From a bacterium SM23_31 (GTDB taxonomy: Bacteria > SM23-31), in assembly GCA_001304035.1 (NCBI GenBank), contig LJUD01000148.1:1-7330 (forward strand): a DNA stretch of 7,330 nucleotides, in the 5' to 3' direction. The translations under genes were made by a program, and so were the position numbers. The notes beneath the pieces are model-generated. The model saw only the letters and a program-made list of their open reading frames with translations, made no database searches and was not told where the DNA came from. This document shows positions 1-6,530 of this stretch, in pieces; positions within the stretch are counted from its first letter, which is position 1; each line of letters begins with the position of its first letter.

Positions 1-1080
1 CTTCGCAAAGCAAATATTCCGTATACCATTGTTGCGGGACTGCGTTTCTATGAGCGAAAAGAGGTGAAAGACGTTCTTGCCTATTTAAGCCTTATCGTCA
101 ATCCCCGGGATACCGTTAGCTTGAAAAGAATTATAAATTATCCGCACCGCGGTCTTGGGAAACAAACCCTTGCAAGAATCGAACAGTACGCTGCTGAGAA
201 CAGCTTACCGCTGTTTGATATGCTGAAGCATGCCCAGAAAATTCCAGGCATACCCGCAAGGCGCTCTGAGGCAATTTTAACGTTTTACAAACTTATTACT
301 AAATACAGAAAGCTTAGAAAAAAGGTTTCAATGGTTGAATTAGTCTCCGCTCTCATAGAAGAAGCGCAGATCCTGCAGCAATTGCAGCTCGAGAGCGTGC
401 AAGATTCTAAAAACAGGCTCGAAAACGTCCGTGAGCTCCTCAGAGCGATCGATGAATATGCTGCGCAAAACCCGAAGGCAACGATTGAAAATTACCTTGC
501 TGAAATAGCCCTTCTGGCGGATATTGATACATGGGATAATTCTCAACAACGTGTATCTCTCATGACCCTCCATTCAGCAAAAGGTCTTGAGTTCCCGGTT
601 GTATACATAACGGGTCTTGAGGAGGAAATACTCCCGATTAAACAGGCATTGGATGACCCGGAAGAGCTTGAGGAAGAGCGACGGCTGTTTTATGTCGGCG
701 CTACCCGCGCCAAGGATGTTTTACATCTTTCATCGTCAAAATTTCGAGGGCTTTTTGGCAGGCTGGCGGAATATTCTCCGTCACGCTTTTTACATGAAAT
801 CGATAAAGATACAGTATTCATGACGGAAAACGACCTAACATTTACATACTATACACCGTACCGGAAAACGAAACAACCGAAATTAGTACCGGCTTCTCAA
901 CTAATAAGCAACGAAAAATATGTTGTGGGCATGATGGTCAGTCACCCGGATTTTGGTATGGGGATAATTAAGACTGTCGAAGGAAGAGGGAGCGATACCA
1001 AGCTTAAGATCATGTTTGAAGACAATGGATTGAAAAATATCAAAGCTCGAAAAGCACCCCTAACTATTGTTGAAACGTGA
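1..1080 (+). CDS. uvrD: UvrD/PcrA-type superfamily 1 DNA helicase, C-terminal part (5' end outside window)
   Basis: This is an ATP-driven 3'-5' DNA helicase/translocase acting in the cytoplasm in nucleotide excision repair, mismatch repair and clearing of stalled replication or transcription complexes (family knowledge). The frame is open from base 1, so the N-terminal half with Walker A and B lies upstream; 359 residues remain, counted here from base 1. A motif IV-like segment (IPYTIVAGLRFYERKE) is at about 6-21. The 2B-type helical insertion follows. Motif V (LMTLHSAKGLEF) is at about 187-198 and motif VI (EERRLFYVGATRAK) at about 225-238, with the arginine finger near R236. The last ~50 residues (about 306-356, containing HPDFGMG and a glycine-rich turn) look like the PcrA/UvrD C-terminal Tudor-like domain, known to bind RNA polymerase. 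The GTG at 64 is internal, not a start. Rep or another SF1A paralogue is possible, but the Tudor-like tail favours UvrD/PcrA. It is separated from the next gene by 344 bp, so a shared transcript is uncertain. Confidence 0.95.
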   Translation, partial: LRKANIPYTIVAGLRFYERKEVKDVLAYLSLIVNPRDTVSLKRIINYPHRGLGKQTLARIEQYAAENSLPLFDMLKHAQKIPGIPARRSEAILTFYKLITKYRKLRKKVSMVELVSALIEEAQILQQLQLESVQDSKNRLENVRELLRAIDEYAAQNPKATIENYLAEIALLADIDTWDNSQQRVSLMTLHSAKGLEFPVVYITGLEEEILPIKQALDDPEELEEERRLFYVGATRAKDVLHLSSSKFRGLFGRLAEYSPSRFLHEIDKDTVFMTENDLTFTYYTPYRKTKQPKLVPASQLISNEKYVVGMMVSHPDFGMGIIKTVEGRGSDTKLKIMFEDNGLKNIKARKAPLTIVET

Positions 1081-1170
1081 TATGCATTAAAACTTTGAAA
1101 AATTTCACAATTTATTCATTTACGATTTTATTTTCACTAAAAAATGCAAATTTTAGATGTTAGCAATTTA

Positions 1171-1210
1171 CCGGGTGGCACCCCCAAACGAGTTTGGGGG
1201 TGCCACCCGG
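1171..1210. repeat. Perfect 40-nt palindrome (19-bp arms, 2-nt loop), REP-like
   Basis: The left arm (1171-1189) begins CCGGGTGGCACCCCC and ends AAAC. The right arm (1192-1210) is its exact reverse complement, separated only by GA. The G+C-rich stem sits abruptly in A+T-rich flanks. No T-run follows on either strand (CCGGAATATA to the right; TAAATTGC on the other strand), so it is not a canonical intrinsic terminator, although it could still block 3' exonucleases or pause polymerase downstream of uvrD. A dispersed REP/MITE-type palindrome is the more likely identity (inference). Confidence 0.85.
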
Positions 1211-1261
1211 CCGGAATATAATATTAGAGGCACTACTGTCATTTTAAGAAAAATTCTCGTT

Positions 1262-1297
1262 ATTCTGTCATTATGTTTCGCTAAGCGGGATCAGAAT
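1262..1297. repeat. Imperfect inverted repeat, possible decayed intergenic palindrome
   Basis: Outer arms ATTCTG (1262-1267) and CAGAAT (1292-1297) are exact complements. They enclose a small inner stem CGC-TAA-GCG (1279-1287), extended by T.G wobble pairs. The order GTCATT ... CGC..GCG ... AGAATCTG recalls a dispersed palindrome common in several bacterial genomes (recollection, not searched). It has no T-run and no obvious regulatory partner. Confidence 0.35.
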
Positions 1298-1424
1298 CTG
1301 TTCAAATCAATGCAATTTTTTGCGTCTCAGCTTCGAGTACTCGGGGCGAGATGAAACTTTCAATATTTATACTGCGTTTAATAGAATCCCCAATGAACTA
1401 AAAATTTAATATCCGGTGCTTACT

Positions 1425-4400
1425 ATGAGACTATTAAAAAACATAACTATTTTTGGATTATTGCTATTCATATTACAATCCCAGGCTCACGGGCAGGATA
1501 TTAAAACGGTGCGTGATTTCGGGTATGCGGTCTCACTCTATGACAAAGGATTGTATATAGTAGCTGTTGATGCATTCAAGAATTTTCAGTTCAATAATCC
1601 GGATGACCCGAGAAATGCCGAAGCACAGTCCTATATCGGCAAATCATACATGGCATTGGAAGAATATGAAAATGCAAGGGCGGCTTTCGAGGAATTTGCA
1701 CTGCTGTACAGGGAGTCTCCGTTATATCCCGATGTCTACCGCCTTTTGGCGGAGTGCTGTGAACGTCTCGGCGAACCGGAAACAGCGGCTCAGAGGCTTG
1801 AAGCCTTAGGCGACATTTTATTTGCCGAGAGCAGGCATGCCGTCCCCGCGTTATACCGAGCGGCTGAGATTTATATAACCATCGGCAAAACCGAAAAAGC
1901 GTATAATCTGTTGTCCAGGTTGATCGATAATTATCCTGAGCATCAACTATACCCCAAAGCCGTTATTCTTTTGTCCAATCTTTATGCGGAAAATGGGGAA
2001 TACGGCAAGGCGATACGGGAACTGAGAAAAATTGAGGATTCCGGTGTCGAAAATACTGTAAAATGGGAAGCGGCATATTTCCGCGGGATATATGAACTCA
2101 AAGTCAACAAGGTTACCAGTGGTGAAAAGACCCTTCAGTCAATTTTGACAGGCGCTCCTTCTGATTCATCGATCTACCAAAAAGCGGTCCTTGTGCTTGC
2201 AAGACACTATCAAGCCGTGAACAAGCATGATGAAGCGCAGCGCGTACTCGAACGGCTCATAAATGTTGGGAGGGCTAATCCGCATCTTAAGGGGCAGGCT
2301 TATATGCTTTTGGGAATAAATCATCATTTACGCAGTAATTATAAAGAAGCGGAAAAGGCATTTCAGCAGGCGCTGGAAATACTGGACAACACTTCATCGG
2401 CTTACAGGGAATGCCTCTACTACACCGGATTAAATTATACTAAGCTTGAGGATAATAGACAGGCATTCTCATTCTTAAGCCGGATGTTTTCGCAGGAGTG
2501 GCTGGATACTCTCGATGGACGCGCCGCTGCCCCGTACGAGTTCGAGGCATTAAGGCTGTATTTTCGCACGGCTAATCTGACAAATGCCTCCGTTGATATT
2601 ACGCTCTACTCGAAAGCTATCCTTGAAAAATCGGGAATGTTCGCCGATGCTGAAATGTTTTTACGATGGGGTGACCTGTTTCTCGAATCGTCAGTCCCAC
2701 GTACGGCAAAGGCGCTCTACGAAAAAGGAATTTCCAAATTCCCTGGAAGCAGGGGAAGCGATTTTCTTTTCTTGGATCTTGGAAAAACAAATGAGCTTTT
2801 AGGGGAATACCTTACGGCATCCGGATCGTATGAAAAGGTTCGCAACAACTTTCCGGGGGGAGAGGTTGCTCATCTTGCCGAAGAGCGGGCGGATTACATT
2901 ACACGGAAATTTTCTACACTCTCACAAGAAGAAATCATTCAGAAGCGCTCACAATTCTTTAGTCAACTTGAGCAAATTCTTACCGGGCAGAGAACTCCGG
3001 AACAAATACAAAATGAAGCATTTATACAGGGTAAACACTATTTTGATATTCGGGAAATTGATAGGGCATTAAAAAGTTTTTCAACTATCATCGAAGCGGG
3101 CGCCGCCGGTCAATATTACACCGATGCACTCAAATATGCCGCACAACTGCATGATGACCTGTTTCATATTTACTCGTTTGAGGGTGACCCTATAATGGCA
3201 GAAAGAGAAGGGCGAGCAGCACTTAATTATTACACGATGTTTCTTGAGCAATCGGGTTCCGCAGATTTCAGCGATACTGCCCGCAGGAGGGCGTTTGATT
3301 TGACACTCGAATTGACGGAAAATCCCGATGAGAAGATCCAACAGGCGCGCATACTGGTGCAATCCCTGCAAAATCAACGATATGAGGATGCGGCTGATTA
3401 CGGTCAATATAAACTGGCTAAACTTATTATTAAGTACGAAAACAGTGTTGCTGCGGTTTCCGATGCTGTAAACCTGCTTGGACGTCTGGAAATGGAATCA
3501 TTTGATAAACCAATCCAGGAAGACATTCTCTATCTTCAAGTTGCAGCCGGGCAAAAATTACTTGATAACACAAGGATAATCCAGTCGTGTTCGCGGTATA
3601 TGTCGGACTATTCACGCGGTTCTCATGCGCCGGAAGTGCGTTATTGCGGGGCAAAAGCATTGTTCAATACCGGAGATGCAGCTACAGCGAAGATGTGGAC
3701 AGATCAACTGCGTAGTGATTTTTATTACAGTGATTACGCAGACAGCGCTTACGTGCTGTTAGCCGATATTTTACTTAAGGAAGGCAATACAGAAGAAGCG
3801 TTAACGCTCTACCGCCGGGCTATACGTTCTGTTTCCGAGTATGAGAAGCCGGGATTTTTGGCTTTACTGCTCTGGAAAACGGGGGATGCTTATGCACAAA
3901 AGCGGGATTTTACTGGTGCGGCTGACCACTACGGTATGTACATAGCTGCAGCCGGTGATATTAATAAAAAATCAAAAGGATACAGCGCATTAGCAAAAGC
4001 TTATGCATCCCAGGACAGTCTTGATGCCGCTATTAATGCTTACCATGAGATTATTTCATTGAATCCCGATTCGGCTCAGACTTTTAATGCCGAAGTTGAA
4101 ATTGCCTACCTGCTTTTACAGCTGGCAAGCAGTCCTGTAGATATAAATCTTGACGAAAAGCTTAGAAGAGCGCGGCAGGCATTTCTTGAAATAGCCCGGA
4201 AACCTCTCCCCGACACTACACGTGCACGGCTTGAATATTCGGCGCTTTTATGTTTATATAACCTTGACAGGCGGGAAGAAGCAAATAATGAGAGAAGCGA
4301 CTTTGAAAAAAAGTATAGAAACCTGCCTGATGAACTTATGGATGATTATAAAAGTCTGTTGCGTGTTGAAGAAGGAGCGGTACACCAGAGGACAGGGATG

Positions 4401-5243
4401 AAATTACTCCAGACAGCAGACCAGAAAGAGGCGGATAACCGCCTCAAGGATGCAGAAAATATATTCAAAGATGTTATAGAGAAATATCCGGGCAGTAAAG
4501 CTCAGCAGCTTGCAGAGTTTTATTGGGGCTTGCAAATGGCGGTCTTTCAAAATCGTTTGGATGAAGGAATGCCGCTATTAACGAATTTTCACAGAAAATA
4601 TCCCGATTCACCTTATTTATATAATGTGTATAAACAACTCGGCACCTACGAGATGAATCTCGAATGGTACAGGGATGCTTATGTGTCGTTCAGCAGAGCG
4701 ATCGAGACGCCAAAAGGCAGGAACGACCGCAAGCTTCATTCGGACTTTATTAAAATGTGCATATATATCGGGGATAATACTATGGCAATTGATGCAATTC
4801 GTGACTATTTACAGCATTTTCCGAATGCCCCGGATAGAATGGAAAAACAAATTCTTATCGGAACACTATACAGCGAGCTGAAAGAGTATGATGCTGCATT
4901 TTATCATTTAAAATCGATACTTCCTTCAGCAAATCCTGATGACCAAATAATAATTCAGTACAACATCGGCTTGAATCTTTATGAGCAAAAAAAATTCACA
5001 CTCGCTATAGCGGAATTGTTAAAGCTTATTGAATACAGCAGTCCTTCTTCATTCATTGAAACTTCTTACCATACTCAAGCTAAATGGTATATTGGCAAAA
5101 GCTTTAAGGAAATCGGGCAGTATGAAAATGCTTTACACTATATTGATGAACTCTTGAACACGATTCCTTCTAATGATCCCCGTCATCAGGAAGCGCGCAA
5201 AGAGAAAGAATATATTCTCGAACTCATGAAAATAAAGAAGTAG
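1425..5243 (+). CDS. Very long exported TPR-repeat protein (1272 aa), probable periplasmic scaffold
   Basis: This is a protein-protein interaction solenoid of unknown partner. Residues 1-23 form a signal peptide: basic start MRLLKN, a hydrophobic core to about residue 17, and an AHG/Q cleavage site. There is no lipobox Cys, so it is probably soluble periplasmic or loosely envelope-bound. Clear TPR helix pairs lie at about 62-95, 142-175, 177-204, 251-282, 289-322, 772-805, 809-843, 850-883, 997-1030, 1063-1096, 1173-1205 and 1214-1247. The middle (about 480-770) is helical but degenerate. Recurrent turns such as NYPEHQ, KYPGSKAQ and KYPDSPY resemble TPR_6 proteins of the BamD/CpoB (YbgF) kind, though this protein is far longer. 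No catalytic domain or membrane anchor is visible. I chose ATG 1425 because it puts the basic residues directly before the hydrophobic core; an in-frame GTG at 1416 would add three residues. Neither start has a strong Shine-Dalgarno sequence. The stop codon is one base before nadC. The TPR call is firm; the biological role is unknown. Confidence 0.9.
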   Translation: MRLLKNITIFGLLLFILQSQAHGQDIKTVRDFGYAVSLYDKGLYIVAVDAFKNFQFNNPDDPRNAEAQSYIGKSYMALEEYENARAAFEEFALLYRESPLYPDVYRLLAECCERLGEPETAAQRLEALGDILFAESRHAVPALYRAAEIYITIGKTEKAYNLLSRLIDNYPEHQLYPKAVILLSNLYAENGEYGKAIRELRKIEDSGVENTVKWEAAYFRGIYELKVNKVTSGEKTLQSILTGAPSDSSIYQKAVLVLARHYQAVNKHDEAQRVLERLINVGRANPHLKGQAYMLLGINHHLRSNYKEAEKAFQQALEILDNTSSAYRECLYYTGLNYTKLEDNRQAFSFLSRMFSQEWLDTLDGRAAAPYEFEALRLYFRTANLTNASVDITLYSKAILEKSGMFADAEMFLRWGDLFLESSVPRTAKALYEKGISKFPGSRGSDFLFLDLGKTNELLGEYLTASGSYEKVRNNFPGGEVAHLAEERADYITRKFSTLSQEEIIQKRSQFFSQLEQILTGQRTPEQIQNEAFIQGKHYFDIREIDRALKSFSTIIEAGAAGQYYTDALKYAAQLHDDLFHIYSFEGDPIMAEREGRAALNYYTMFLEQSGSADFSDTARRRAFDLTLELTENPDEKIQQARILVQSLQNQRYEDAADYGQYKLAKLIIKYENSVAAVSDAVNLLGRLEMESFDKPIQEDILYLQVAAGQKLLDNTRIIQSCSRYMSDYSRGSHAPEVRYCGAKALFNTGDAATAKMWTDQLRSDFYYSDYADSAYVLLADILLKEGNTEEALTLYRRAIRSVSEYEKPGFLALLLWKTGDAYAQKRDFTGAADHYGMYIAAAGDINKKSKGYSALAKAYASQDSLDAAINAYHEIISLNPDSAQTFNAEVEIAYLLLQLASSPVDINLDEKLRRARQAFLEIARKPLPDTTRARLEYSALLCLYNLDRREEANNERSDFEKKYRNLPDELMDDYKSLLRVEEGAVHQRTGMKLLQTADQKEADNRLKDAENIFKDVIEKYPGSKAQQLAEFYWGLQMAVFQNRLDEGMPLLTNFHRKYPDSPYLYNVYKQLGTYEMNLEWYRDAYVSFSRAIETPKGRNDRKLHSDFIKMCIYIGDNTMAIDAIRDYLQHFPNAPDRMEKQILIGTLYSELKEYDAAFYHLKSILPSANPDDQIIIQYNIGLNLYEQKKFTLAIAELLKLIEYSSPSSFIETSYHTQAKWYIGKSFKEIGQYENALHYIDELLNTIPSNDPRHQEARKEKEYILELMKIKK

Positions 5244-5244
5244 T

Positions 5245-6102
5245 ATGCAGCTTATAACACCCGACGAAACCCGGCGCTCCTGCCGCATTATCAAAGCCGC
5301 TCTTAAAGAGGATATACGTACCGGCGATATTACTACAAATGCCGTAGTAAGCCCCCGAAGAAAATCTTATGCTTTTATCATTTCAAAATCGAGAGGAATT
5401 CTCGCTGGCATCCACTTCTGCGCCCAAACGTTCTCCATTGTAAACGAGAATATTAGTATATCCTTTCCGGTAGAAGAGGGCAAGAGTATCAAAAAAGGGC
5501 AGCGTGTTCTGGAAATCAGGGGTTCTACAGGTACTATACTGAAGGCGGAACGAACAGCCTTGAACCTGTTGGGACGCATGTCGGGAATTGCCACGTTAAC
5601 TGCAAAATTTGTTGAAAAAGTAAAAGGAACGGATACTAAAATACTTGATACCCGAAAAACCATGCCCGGATTGCGGCTGTTCGATAAATATGCGGTCAGA
5701 GCAGGAGGTGGTTACAATCACCGGTACGGGCTCGATGATATGTTTTTGATAAAAGAGAATCACATCGCCGCAGCCGGAGATATTGCAGCGGCAGTACAGA
5801 AGTGTCTCGATTACCGCAAGAGGCACAATAAGGATATGCAGATTGTTTCCGAGGCGTCGTCGCTTGAAGATTCGGAAAAAGCTGCCGGTGCCGGCGCAGA
5901 CAGGATACTGCTCGATAATATGACGCCTCACGAGGTTCACCGGATTGTAAAAAAATTACGCGGAAAAGTTGAGCTTGAAGTGTCCGGGGGGATTACGCTG
6001 AAAAATGTCCGTGCATACGCTGAAACAGGTGTTGACTACGTATCTGTCGGTATGCTCACCCATTCCGCGTCCGCCCTTGATTTTTCGCTATTGGTTATAT
6101 AA
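5245..6102 (+). CDS. nadC: Nicotinate-nucleotide pyrophosphorylase (quinolinate phosphoribosyltransferase)
   Basis: A cytoplasmic enzyme of de novo NAD synthesis: quinolinate plus PRPP gives nicotinate mononucleotide, CO2 and pyrophosphate (EC 2.4.2.19). The 285-residue length is normal for the family. The N-terminal region carries LKEDIRTGDITT (20-31), followed by ERTALNLLGRMSGIAT (102-117). The barrel active site is ILDTRKTMPGLR (133-144), GGGYNHRYGLDDMFLIKENH (154-173), LLDNM (222-226), EVSGGI (245-250) and VSVGMLTHSA (266-275). By alignment from memory to the M. tuberculosis enzyme, the quinolinate/PRPP-contacting residues correspond to R103, R137, H159, R160, K170, E203 and D224, all present. 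The usual EVE strand here reads VSE, keeping only the second, catalytic-site Glu. ATG 5245 follows the TPR stop by one base, with AAAGAAG as a modest ribosome binding site inside the TPR gene's end, which suggests translational coupling. The gene ends in tandem TAA TAA. No nadA or nadB is nearby and no NAD-responsive operator is visible. Confidence 0.97.
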   Translation: MQLITPDETRRSCRIIKAALKEDIRTGDITTNAVVSPRRKSYAFIISKSRGILAGIHFCAQTFSIVNENISISFPVEEGKSIKKGQRVLEIRGSTGTILKAERTALNLLGRMSGIATLTAKFVEKVKGTDTKILDTRKTMPGLRLFDKYAVRAGGGYNHRYGLDDMFLIKENHIAAAGDIAAAVQKCLDYRKRHNKDMQIVSEASSLEDSEKAAGAGADRILLDNMTPHEVHRIVKKLRGKVELEVSGGITLKNVRAYAETGVDYVSVGMLTHSASALDFSLLVI

Positions 6103-6171
6103 TAAACACTGGGCAGCAGGGATAGCAGCATAAAAAAGCCCGCCACGTGGAATTGCTGATACACTTTTCTA

Positions 6172-6197
6172 CTCTGTTGGTGATAACACCAACAGAG
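6172..6197. repeat. Hairpin formed by an inverted partial copy of the 24-bp repeat
   Basis: CTCTGTTGGTG (6172-6182) and CACCAACAGAG (6187-6197) are perfect 11-bp complements around an ATAA loop. The right arm runs into the first unit of the tandem array, so the left arm is an inverted partial copy of that unit. No T-run follows, so it is not a typical terminator for nadC. Confidence 0.85.
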
Positions 6198-6334
6198 AAC
6201 GAACCAATCGAACCAACAGAGAACGAACCAATCGAACCAACAGAGAACGAACCAATCACACCAACGGAGAATGGATCCCAATTACGCCAAAAGTTAACGG
6301 ACAAATCACACCAAAAGAGAACGGATAAAGGAAG
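6189..6334. repeat. Degenerate 24-bp tandem repeat array (~6 units)
   Basis: Units start at 6189, 6213, 6237, 6261, 6287 and 6311. Units 1 and 2 are identical (each begins CCAACAGAGAAC and ends CCAATCGAA). Unit 3 differs only near its end (ATCACA). Unit 4 is diverged and 26 bp long. Units 5 and 6 keep CCAAAAG...AACGGA. Divergence therefore rises from left to right. In one + frame the repeat would read PTENEPIE, and on the other strand GSIGSFSV, but no frame has a plausible start, ribosome binding site or non-repeat protein domain. It is best read as an intergenic minisatellite. Confidence 0.85.
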
Positions 6335-6361
6335 TAGGGGCGCAAGGCATTGCGCACATAC
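6334..6361. repeat. Imperfect REP-like hairpin abutting the tandem array
   Basis: The core stem is GCGCAA (6340-6345) with TTGCGC (6350-6355) around loop GGCA. It extends outward through two mismatches to GTA (6334-6336) and TAC (6359-6361). The first base of the hairpin is the last base of the sixth array unit. It resembles a GTAGGGGCG-type intergenic palindrome that has lost perfect pairing (inference). Confidence 0.6.
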
Positions 6362-6435
6362 GTTGGGGCAGTATCAAAAATTATATCCTTATTCTTTGTA
6401 GAGATTGTCACCAATAAACAGCCCTAATCCTCCCC

Positions 6436-6464
6436 GTAGCGGCGACCCGGCGGGTCGCCAATAC
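6436..6464. repeat. REP-like hairpin with GGCGACCC / GGGTCGCC stem
   Basis: An 8-bp perfect stem (6441-6448 with 6452-6459) surrounds loop GGC. Beyond two mismatched positions the flanks pair again as GTA (6436-6438) and TAC (6462-6464), the same outer arrangement as the hairpin at 6334-6361. There is no T-run on either side. It is probably a dispersed palindromic repeat lying between the convergent genes. Confidence 0.75.
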
Positions 6465-6530
6465 AATTTCGATAATAACCGGCAGTTAAGAATATTGCAA
6501 TTTATATTATCGGCAAGAAGCTTAAAGAAG

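Larger units (their letters stand above)
1081..1424. other. Non-coding spacer between uvrD and the TPR gene
   Basis: About 344 bases without a credible gene. The first 90 bases are very A+T-rich. They are followed by the strong 40-nt palindrome at 1171-1210, an imperfect dyad at 1262-1297, and a short perfect palindrome CGAGTACTCG at 1334-1343. The only open frame (1157-1354) reads straight through the palindrome and has no ribosome binding site or family resemblance. A promoter for the TPR-nadC pair is expected here, but no convincing -35/-10 pair is visible: TATACT at 1368-1373 lacks a matching -35 box. Confidence 0.7.
6103..6530. other. Repeat-rich spacer between convergent nadC and the ABC gene
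   Basis: About 428 bases without a credible gene. In order it holds a hairpin (6172-6197), a 24-bp tandem array (6189-6334), an imperfect hairpin abutting the array (6334-6361), a second REP-like hairpin (6436-6464), and an 8-bp inverted repeat with wide spacing (6470-6477 with 6505-6512). No hairpin is followed by a T-run on either strand, so neither converging gene has an obvious intrinsic terminator. Open frames through the array exist on both strands, but only because a 24-bp unit keeps phase. Confidence 0.75.

Noticed and set aside
64..66. GTG as the start of the helicase gene
   Set aside because: The frame is open upstream to base 1 and those 21 codons encode a motif IV-like helicase segment, so the gene continues beyond the window.
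1157..1354. 65-codon + strand open frame upstream of the TPR gene
   Set aside because: It starts inside the A+T-rich spacer, is translated across the perfect palindrome, and has no ribosome binding site or protein-like conservation that I recognise.
1368..1373. TATACT as a -10 box for the TPR gene
   Set aside because: The region 16-18 bases upstream is GGCGAG-like and matches no -35 consensus, so it cannot be supported as a promoter.
6132..6150. Possible minus-strand terminator (CCACGTGGCGGGC then six T)
   Set aside because: The T-run is real on the minus strand, but the only self-complementary part is the 8-bp CCACGTGG, which has no loop, and the CGGGC has no pairing partner upstream.
6036..6304. 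Two overlapping minus-strand open frames through the tandem array
   Set aside because: They overlap the end of nadC, their composition is just the repeat translated, and they have no start signals or recognisable domains.
6189..6334. CRISPR array
   Set aside because: The units are directly contiguous 24-mers with no unique spacers between repeats, and no cas genes are present.
6147..6401. 84-codon + strand open frame with PTENEPIE repeats
   Set aside because: It has a GTG start with no ribosome binding site, is open only because the 24-bp unit keeps phase, and runs straight through the REP-like hairpin at 6334-6361. The opposite strand is equally open.
6470..6512. 8-bp inverted repeat CGATAATA / TATTATCG downstream of the ABC stop
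   Set aside because: The arms are A+T-rich and 27 bases apart with no T-run, so chance complementarity is plausible and neither terminator nor operator can be claimed.
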